Assembly (NCBI GenBank): GCA_900539145.1
Contig: UQAX01000008.1
Span: 1-64,000 of the forward strand
Direction: 5' to 3'
Length of the DNA stretch: 64,000 nt
DNA from: an uncultured Blautia sp.
Lineage (GTDB): Bacteria; Bacillota; Clostridia; Lachnospirales; Lachnospiraceae
Program-made: the position numbers and the translations under genes
Notes under the pieces: generated by a model
Seen by the model: only the letters and a program-made list of their open reading frames with translations
What the model was told of the DNA's origin: nothing
Databases searched by the model: none
Shown: positions 58,959-64,000 of the stretch, in pieces
How the letters are laid out: the number at the start of each line of letters is the position of its first letter
Numbering within the stretch: position 1 is the first letter of the stretch

Positions 58959-59228
58959 ATGGCAAATTTAGAGAATACACAATATTTTAATGTGAAAACA
59001 GACCCGGCAGTTCGTGTAAAAGAAGTGTTAGATTTGGTATATAATGCTATGGCTGAAAAAGGTTATAATCCGGTAAATCAGATTGTGGGATATATTATGT
59101 CAGGCGACCCCACATATATTACCAGCTATAAAGGTGCCAGAAGCACAATTATGAAGGTTGAGCGAGATGAGCTGGTAGAAGAATTGCTGAAGGAATATAT
59201 TAAGAATAAATCATGGAAGCGTGATTAG
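58959..59228 (+). CDS. ireB: IreB family regulatory phosphoprotein (DUF965)
   Basis: 89 residues. TQYFNVKTDPAVRVKEVLDLVYNAMAEKGYNPVNQIVGYIMSGDPTYI is the family signature (IreB of Enterococcus, YrzL of Bacillus). IreB is a substrate of the PASTA kinase IreK and dampens cephalosporin tolerance in E. faecalis. The N-terminal Thr residues could be phosphorylated. It is the first gene of the operon, 3 bp from ruvX; GTAAGGG precedes the ATG. Confidence 0.92.
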   Translation: MANLENTQYFNVKTDPAVRVKEVLDLVYNAMAEKGYNPVNQIVGYIMSGDPTYITSYKGARSTIMKVERDELVEELLKEYIKNKSWKRD

Positions 59229-59231
59229 CTT

Positions 59232-59666
59232 ATGAGAATTATGGGATTGGATTACGGTTCAAAAACCATAGGGGTAGCAATCAGCGACCCTCTTGGGATT
59301 ACCGCACAGGGAATAGAGATTATTCGTAGAGAAGAGGAGAATAAACTGAGAAAGTCCCTGCGCAGAGTGGAAGAACTGGCAAAGGAATATGAGGTTTCGG
59401 AAATTGTTTTAGGATTTCCGAAAAACATGAATAATACAATCGGAGAACGGGCGGAAAAATCGCTGCAGCTAAAAGAAGCACTGGAAAGAAGACTGGGCTT
59501 GCCCGTTGTAATGTGGGATGAAAGACTTACCACAGTAGAAGCCAATCGTACTTTAATGGAAACAGGAGTACGTAGAGAGAACAGAGGTAAATATGTAGAT
59601 ATGATAGCTGCTGTATTTATCTTACAAGGCTATTTAGATGCAAAAGCAAACCCGGGGACAGTTTGA
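59232..59666 (+). CDS. ruvX: Holliday junction resolvase RuvX/YqgF
   Basis: 144 residues. RNase H-like fold with catalytic Asp in MGLDYGSKTIGVAISDPLG, Glu in IVLGFPKNM-NN region, and WDERLTTVEANR; the conserved DMIAAVFILQGYLD ends it. Acts in pre-16S rRNA maturation or recombination. Starts 3 bp after ireB. The stop codon lies inside the 5' part of an inverted-repeat element at 59649. Confidence 0.94.
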   Translation: MRIMGLDYGSKTIGVAISDPLGITAQGIEIIRREEENKLRKSLRRVEELAKEYEVSEIVLGFPKNMNNTIGERAEKSLQLKEALERRLGLPVVMWDERLTTVEANRTLMETGVRRENRGKYVDMIAAVFILQGYLDAKANPGTV

Positions 59667-59719
59667 GCAAGCCAAAGCCACACATAAGGTTTTGGCAAAA
59701 GCGAGCGTGTGTCCGGGTT
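59649..59719 (+). repeat. inverted-repeat element spanning the ruvX stop
   Basis: AACCCGG (59649-59655) with CCGGGTT (59713-59719) encloses a 9-bp hairpin (59671-59679 with 59688-59696, one G-T pair). No T tract. The outer arm falls in the last codons of ruvX. Confidence 0.55.
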
Positions 59720-59760
59720 ATGTGTATGCCTGAAAAGTGAGAAAAGAAAGGACGAAAAAC

Positions 59761-60027
59761 ATGGAAACAGTAATTTTTGATGGAGAAGACGGAACAGAAT
59801 TAGAATTTGGGATTTTAGAACAGACCAGAGTAGGCGGAATTAACTACCTTTTAGTAATTGATCCGGAAGAAAACGATGAAGAGAACGGAAGTGCGGCGTA
59901 CATTTTAAAAGATATCTCAGAAGATGGCGACGAAGAAGGATGCTACGTATTTGTAGAAGACGATACAGAATACGATGCGGTTTATAAAGTCTTTGCAGCT
60001 ATGTTAGATGACATTGATTTTGAATAG
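59761..60027 (+). CDS. DUF1292 domain protein (YrzB-like)
   Basis: 88 residues from the ATG at 59761 (AAAGGAC upstream; an in-frame start at 59737 is less likely). Strongly acidic, with TVIFDGEDGTELEFGILEQTRVGGINYLLVIDPEEND and the late AAYILKDISED region, as in YrzB/DUF1292. The role is unknown; it is preserved between ruvX and mltG in Bacillus as well. Cytosolic. Confidence 0.85.
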   Translation: METVIFDGEDGTELEFGILEQTRVGGINYLLVIDPEENDEENGSAAYILKDISEDGDEEGCYVFVEDDTEYDAVYKVFAAMLDDIDFE

Positions 60028-60053
60028 GAGCGGAAATAATTGGAGGAAGAAAA

Positions 60054-61721
60054 TTGAAAAAAAATAATAATGGAAAATTACGTATCATTCCATTGGGCGG
60101 ACTGGAACAGATTGGAATGAACATTACTGCTTTCGAATATGAGGACAGTATTATCGTAGTGGACTGCGGACTTTCATTTCCGGAGGACGATATGCTGGGA
60201 ATTGACTTGGTAATTCCGGATGTCACATATTTGAAAGAAAACATTGATAAGGTGAAGGGTTTTGTAATTACCCACGGACATGAGGACCATATCGGAGCGT
60301 TGCCTTATGTTTTAAGAGAAATCAACGTACCTATTTATGCTACAAAGCTTACAGTAGGTCTTATTGACAATAAATTAAAAGAGCATAATCTTTTAAGAAC
60401 AACCAAGAGAAAAGTGATTAAACACGGACAGTCTATCAATCTGGGCTGCTTCCGTATTGAATTTATAAAAACAAACCACAGTATTCAGGACGCATCTGCT
60501 CTTGCTATTTATTCACCGGCAGGAATTGTTATCCATACAGGTGACTTCAAAGTGGATTATACACCGGTATTCGGAGATGCCATTGATTTACAGAGATTTG
60601 CAGAAATCGGTAAAAAGGGCGTTCTTGCGCTGATGTGTGACAGTACAAATGCGGAAAGAAAAGGCTTTACCATGTCAGAGAGAACTGTGGGAAAAACCTT
60701 TGACAATATTTTTGCAGAGCATAAAAATACCAGAATTATCATTGCTACCTTTGCTTCCAATGTAGACCGTGTACAGCAGATTATTAACTCTGCATACAAA
60801 TACGGAAGAAAAGTAGCGGTAGAGGGAAGAAGTATGGTCAATGTTATCGGTACTGCGGCAGAATTAGGATACTTGCAGATACCGGATAAGACGCTGATTG
60901 ATATTGACCAGATTAAAAATTATCCCGATGACAAAGTGGTTTTAATCACCACAGGAAGTCAGGGAGAGTCTATGGCGGCATTATCCAGAATGGCTGCCAA
61001 TATTCATAAAAAAGTTACCATTAAGCCTAATGACACCATTATTTTCAGCTCTAATCCAATTCCGGGAAATGAAAAAGCCGTTTCCAGAGTTATTAATGAA
61101 TTGAGCCGAAAAGGTGCAGATGTTATTTTTCAGGATGCTCATGTATCGGGACACGCCTGTCAGGAAGAAATCAAGTTGATTTACTCTTTGGTAAAACCGA
61201 AATATTCAATTCCGGTGCATGGTGAATACCGCCATTTAAAAGCACAGGCACAGATTGCCAGCGACTTGGGAATTCCAAAGGAAAATATTTTTATTCTTTC
61301 TTCCGGAGATGTGCTGGAGCTCAATGAGGAAGAGCCTGCAAAAGTAAAAGAAAAAGTTCGCACAGGAGCAATTCTGGTAGACGGACTTGGTGTAGGCGAT
61401 GTAGGCAATATTGTTTTAAGAGACAGACAGCATCTGGCAGAAGACGGTATTATGATTGTAGTGCTTACCTTAGAAAAGCACAGCAGCAGACTTTTGGCAG
61501 GACCGGATATTGTATCCAGAGGTTTTGTCTATGTAAGAGAGTCCGAGGATTTAATGGACGAAGCCAGAATTGTAGTAGAAGATGCGATTGATGTATGCTT
61601 GGATAAGCATATTACCGATTGGGGCAAAATTAAGAATATTATTAAGGACTCTCTGGGAGATTTCCTGTGGAAGCGTACTAAGAGAAATCCAATGATTTTG
61701 CCGATTATTATGGAGGCATAA
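60054..61721 (+). CDS. rnj: ribonuclease J
   Basis: 555 residues from a TTG start at 60054, with GGAGGAAG upstream. The metallo-beta-lactamase motif is THGHEDHIGALPY, with HTGDFKVDYTP, the beta-CASP insert (ATFASNVDRVQQI), and PVHGEYRHLKAQAQ of the RNase J C-terminal side. It is a 5' exonuclease and endonuclease in mRNA turnover. It and ylbF interrupt the otherwise Bacillus-like ireB-ruvX-DUF1292-mltG-trmR order. ylbF begins 1 bp after it. Confidence 0.95.
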   Translation: MKKNNNGKLRIIPLGGLEQIGMNITAFEYEDSIIVVDCGLSFPEDDMLGIDLVIPDVTYLKENIDKVKGFVITHGHEDHIGALPYVLREINVPIYATKLTVGLIDNKLKEHNLLRTTKRKVIKHGQSINLGCFRIEFIKTNHSIQDASALAIYSPAGIVIHTGDFKVDYTPVFGDAIDLQRFAEIGKKGVLALMCDSTNAERKGFTMSERTVGKTFDNIFAEHKNTRIIIATFASNVDRVQQIINSAYKYGRKVAVEGRSMVNVIGTAAELGYLQIPDKTLIDIDQIKNYPDDKVVLITTGSQGESMAALSRMAANIHKKVTIKPNDTIIFSSNPIPGNEKAVSRVINELSRKGADVIFQDAHVSGHACQEEIKLIYSLVKPKYSIPVHGEYRHLKAQAQIASDLGIPKENIFILSSGDVLELNEEEPAKVKEKVRTGAILVDGLGVGDVGNIVLRDRQHLAEDGIMIVVLTLEKHSSRLLAGPDIVSRGFVYVRESEDLMDEARIVVEDAIDVCLDKHITDWGKIKNIIKDSLGDFLWKRTKRNPMILPIIMEA

Positions 61722-61722
61722 T

Positions 61723-62064
61723 ATGAGTTTTATTGATACCTGCACAGAAATGTTGATTTCGGCTATTAAAAACGGCAATTCGTATAAGCAGTATTGTGCA
61801 GCGTTAGAGGAAATTAAAAAAACTCCGGGATTAAAAGAACAGGTAGATGAACTTCGGCGCTTGAATTATCAAATTCAAAATCAAAGTACTGACATAAACT
61901 TAGATACTGCTTTGGAAAACTTGGACGAAAAGATGGAAAAATTATGTAGGATTGTAGAGGTCAATCAATTTTTGGATGCGGAAATGGCTCTATGCAGACA
62001 GCTTCAGGAAATTTCAGCGGCAGTTCATCAGGGAATTTATCTGGATATACCGGATTTGTCATAA
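61723..62064 (+). CDS. YlbF/YmcA family protein
   Basis: 113 residues, almost all helical. DTCTEMLISAIKNGNSYKQYCAALEEIKKTPGLKEQVDELRRLNYQIQ matches the YlbF/YmcA (RicF/RicA) fold. In Bacillus these form a complex that steers RNase Y and affects competence and biofilm. Sitting directly after the RNase J gene suggests a link to RNA decay; that is inference. Confidence 0.8.
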   Translation: MSFIDTCTEMLISAIKNGNSYKQYCAALEEIKKTPGLKEQVDELRRLNYQIQNQSTDINLDTALENLDEKMEKLCRIVEVNQFLDAEMALCRQLQEISAAVHQGIYLDIPDLS

Positions 62065-62079
62065 GTCAAGGAGAACAAT

Positions 62080-62592
62080 ATGGGAAAACAAATCAGAAAA
62101 CAGAAGAAATCATCGATTATAGCAGGAGGTTTTTTCCGGTTTGCTCTTTATCTTTGTGTGATTGTGGGCGTTATTTATATAGGAAAATCAGCTTACGATT
62201 TTGGCTATGAAATTTTTAATCAGGAAGCGATGGACAACGAGGAAAACGGAAGAGATGTTACGGTTGTTATAAAAGAAGGGGACTCTGTATATCAGATTGG
62301 AAAAACCTTAAAGAAAAAGGGATTAATTGACGATGCAAAAATATTTGTGGCACAGGAGATGCTTTCTAGCTATAAAGGAAAGCTGCAGCCGGGCACTTAT
62401 ATTTTAAGCACAAGCATGACGCCTGATGAAATGATGGAGATTTTGGCAAGAGAAAACACAGAAGGACAGCCGGACCAGACAAATACCGGAGGAAAAGCAA
62501 AAGAAGGAAGTTCTGAAATACAGGACGGTTCCAGTTCATCACCAAAAGAAACGGATGAGTCTTCTCAGGATGAAGGAGGAGAACAATCGTGA
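62080..62592 (+). CDS. MltG-like membrane protein lacking the catalytic domain
   Basis: 170 residues. A basic N terminus, one membrane helix at about 17-38, and then DVTVVIKEGDSVYQIGKTLKKKGLIDDAKIFVAQ...GKLQPGTYILSTSMTPDEMMEIL, which is the N-terminal LysM-like part of MltG (YceG). The catalytic half with its conserved Glu is missing; a Ser/Asp/Glu/Gly-rich tail of about 40 residues follows instead. It is in the mltG slot of the syntenic operon. It could hold a scaffold role in peptidoglycan synthesis. Its last 4 bases overlap the trmR GTG start. Confidence 0.78.
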   Translation: MGKQIRKQKKSSIIAGGFFRFALYLCVIVGVIYIGKSAYDFGYEIFNQEAMDNEENGRDVTVVIKEGDSVYQIGKTLKKKGLIDDAKIFVAQEMLSSYKGKLQPGTYILSTSMTPDEMMEILARENTEGQPDQTNTGGKAKEGSSEIQDGSSSSPKETDESSQDEGGEQS

Positions 62593-63230
62593 TTGTAGAT
62601 GAGAGAATGGTCACATATATAAATTCTTTGGATAAAGGGAATACGCCTTTCTTAAATGAGCTAGAAAAAGAGGCGTTGGCGAATTACGTTCCGATTATCC
62701 GAAGAGAAATGCAAAGTTTTTTAAAGGTGCTTTTACAAATAAAAGCACCTTTAAGGATTTTAGAGGTAGGAACTGCAGTTGGTTTTTCTACTATTTTAAT
62801 GAGCACATACGCACCAAAAGAATGTAAAATCGTAACAATCGAAAATTATGAAAAACGAATTCCCATTGCGAAAGAGAACTTCAAAAAAGCAGGAAAAGAA
62901 GAACAAATTCAGCTTTTAGAAGGAGATGCAAAAGAGGTTTTAAAGACACTTTCAGAGCCCTTTGATTTTATTTTTATGGATGCTGCAAAAGGACAGTATA
63001 TTAATTTTTTACCGGATGTTCTGCGGATTTTGAAAACAGGAGGCATTCTTCTGTCGGATAATGTTTTGCAGGATGGAGATATTATAGAGTCCCATTTTGC
63101 TGTGGAAAGACGAAATCGTACTATTTATAAAAGAATGCGTCAATATTTATATGTGCTGAAAAACCATGAGTTATTAGAAACATCCATTCTTCCGTTGGGA
63201 GATGGAGTGACACTTAGTATTAAGAAGTAA
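62589..63230 (+). CDS. trmR: tRNA 5-hydroxyuridine methyltransferase TrmR (YrrM)
   Basis: 213 residues from a GTG start that overlaps the previous stop (GTGA). The SAM site is LRILEVGTAVGFSTILMS; further motifs are TIENYEKRIPIAKENFKKAG, FIFMDAAKGQY and LLSDNVLQDG. Class I O-methyltransferase of the YrrM type, which methylates ho5U34 to mo5U in tRNAs in Bacillus. The U32 gene that follows supplies the hydroxylation in this pathway. Confidence 0.9.
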   Translation: MIVDERMVTYINSLDKGNTPFLNELEKEALANYVPIIRREMQSFLKVLLQIKAPLRILEVGTAVGFSTILMSTYAPKECKIVTIENYEKRIPIAKENFKKAGKEEQIQLLEGDAKEVLKTLSEPFDFIFMDAAKGQYINFLPDVLRILKTGGILLSDNVLQDGDIIESHFAVERRNRTIYKRMRQYLYVLKNHELLETSILPLGDGVTLSIKK

Positions 63231-63243
63231 TAGGAGGATGAAA

Positions 63244-64000
63244 ATGCTTCGGAAACCAGAATTATTAATTCCGGCAAGCAGTCTGGAGGTATTAAAGATT
63301 GCTGTTATGTTTGGAGCAGATGCTGTTTATATTGGAGGAGAAGCCTTTGGCTTGAGAGCAAAGGCAAAAAACTTTTCCATGGAAGACATGAAAGCAGGAA
63401 TTGCCTTTGCACATGAGCATGGGGTAAAGGTGTATGTAACAGCCAATATTCTGGCACATAATGAGGATTTGGAAGGTGTCAGAGAATATTTTAAAGAATT
63501 AAAGGAAATCAAACCGGATGCACTGATTATTTCAGACCCCGGTGTCTTTATGATTGCCAAGGAAATATGTCCGGAGATAGAAAGACATATCAGTACACAG
63601 GCAAATAATACAAATTACGGAACTTATGATTTCTGGTGGAAGCTGGGAGCAAAAAGGGTAGTAAGCGCCAGAGAGCTGTCTTTGGAGGAAATTAAAGAAA
63701 TCAGACAGAGAATTCCACAGGAAATGGAAATTGAAAGCTTTATCCACGGAGCTATGTGTATTTCTTATTCAGGCCGCTGTCTGTTATCGAATTATTTTAC
63801 TGGCAGAGACGCAAACAGAGGAGCTTGCACACACCCTTGCCGTTGGAAATATTCTATTGTAGAAGAAACCAGACCGGGAGAGGTTATGCCGGTTTATGAA
63901 AATGAAAGAGGCACTTATATTTTTAATTCCAAAGATTTGTGTATGATAGAGCACATCGATGATATTATTGATGCGGGAATTGACAGTCTGAAAATCGAAG
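63244..64000 (+). CDS. trhP: U32 family peptidase-type tRNA hydroxylation protein, partial
   Basis: The gene starts at an ATG with AGGAGG at 63233-63238 and runs past the window end: 252 codons visible of roughly 400 expected. LRKPELLIPASSLEVLKIAVMFGADAVYIGG opens it, and the U32 signature with cysteines is at SFIHGAMCISYSGRCLLSNYFTGRDANRGACTHPCRW. U32 proteins TrhP1/TrhP2 hydroxylate U34 of tRNA, giving the substrate of TrmR, encoded immediately upstream. Historically named collagenase-like. Bacillus has two tandem copies; a second could lie beyond the window. Confidence 0.9.
   Translation, partial: MLRKPELLIPASSLEVLKIAVMFGADAVYIGGEAFGLRAKAKNFSMEDMKAGIAFAHEHGVKVYVTANILAHNEDLEGVREYFKELKEIKPDALIISDPGVFMIAKEICPEIERHISTQANNTNYGTYDFWWKLGAKRVVSARELSLEEIKEIRQRIPQEMEIESFIHGAMCISYSGRCLLSNYFTGRDANRGACTHPCRWKYSIVEETRPGEVMPVYENERGTYIFNSKDLCMIEHIDDIIDAGIDSLKIE

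Overview
The window reads as 64 kb of chromosome from a low-GC, Gram-positive gut-type Clostridia, most likely a Lachnospiraceae. The genus is probably Blautia or a close relative, but that is a guess from protein style and gene order. The evidence is AGGAGG-type ribosome binding sites, sigma-A promoters, a CIRCE-controlled hrcA-grpE-dnaK-dnaJ operon, tig-clpP-clpX-lon-engB, an ecfA1-ecfA2-ecfT-truA block, a class 1B pyrK-pyrD pair, ireB-ruvX-trmR-U32 synteny, and many small Firmicutes-type proteins. No rRNA, tRNA, CRISPR array, prophage or complete insertion sequence is visible.

Layout. 0-3.3 kb: small metabolic and accessory genes (orphan NMT1-type lipoprotein, CYTH protein, GNAT, DJ-1). 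3.3-9.7 kb: protein quality control (trigger factor, ClpP, ClpX, Lon) and the ribosome-assembly GTPase EngB. 9.7-14.2 kb: a HAD-GNAT fusion, then the ECF vitamin-transport module and truA. 14.2-18.1 kb: YitT membrane protein, Rpn-type nuclease, a 585-bp gene-free stretch holding a tandem structured repeat, a small membrane protein, nitroreductase, and cold-shock protein with a long structured leader. 18.3-25.8 kb: pyrimidine synthesis (pyrC-pyrF-pyrK-pyrD ... pyrE), interrupted by a 2.8-kb degraded accessory island. 25.8-29.5 kb: small membrane proteins, an HD phosphohydrolase and an unusually long M29 aminopeptidase. 29.5-33.2 kb: purE-purM-purN-purD. 33.3-39.5 kb: GntR regulator with clpC, radA and purA. 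39.5-45.6 kb: CofE-like ligase, YheO-type regulator, RidA, PatB-type lyase, aldo/keto reductase and a DUF1016 nuclease. 45.6-52.9 kb: uvrB, a 170-bp structured intergenic element, and the HrcA heat-shock operon. 52.9-57.1 kb: prmA, rsmE, cysteine desulfurase and thiI. 57.1-64 kb: an HPr-like protein without the catalytic histidine, mtaB, then ireB-ruvX-DUF1292-rnj-ylbF-mltG-like-trmR and a U32 peptidase gene cut by the window end.

How the genes work together. Protein folding and proteolysis are heavily represented in three separately controlled blocks: tig/clpPX/lon, GntR-clpC and the HrcA operon. Two nucleotide pathways (pyr, pur) sit close together. RNA modification is spread through the right half (mtaB, thiI with its sulfur donor, rsmE, trmR and the U32 hydroxylase).

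The most unusual material is: (1) two 91%-identical multi-hairpin repeats at 16.6-16.8 kb whose differences fall almost only in loops; (2) the degraded island inside the pyr genes, with a truncated kinase, a secreted-protein gene whose signal peptide is broken at a run of nine A's, and an XRE repressor with three copies of one palindromic operator; (3) a 170-bp multi-branched element upstream of hrcA; (4) an HPr-like protein without the phospho-histidine; and (5) an MltG-like protein lacking the catalytic domain. None amounts to a demonstrated new system from sequence alone.
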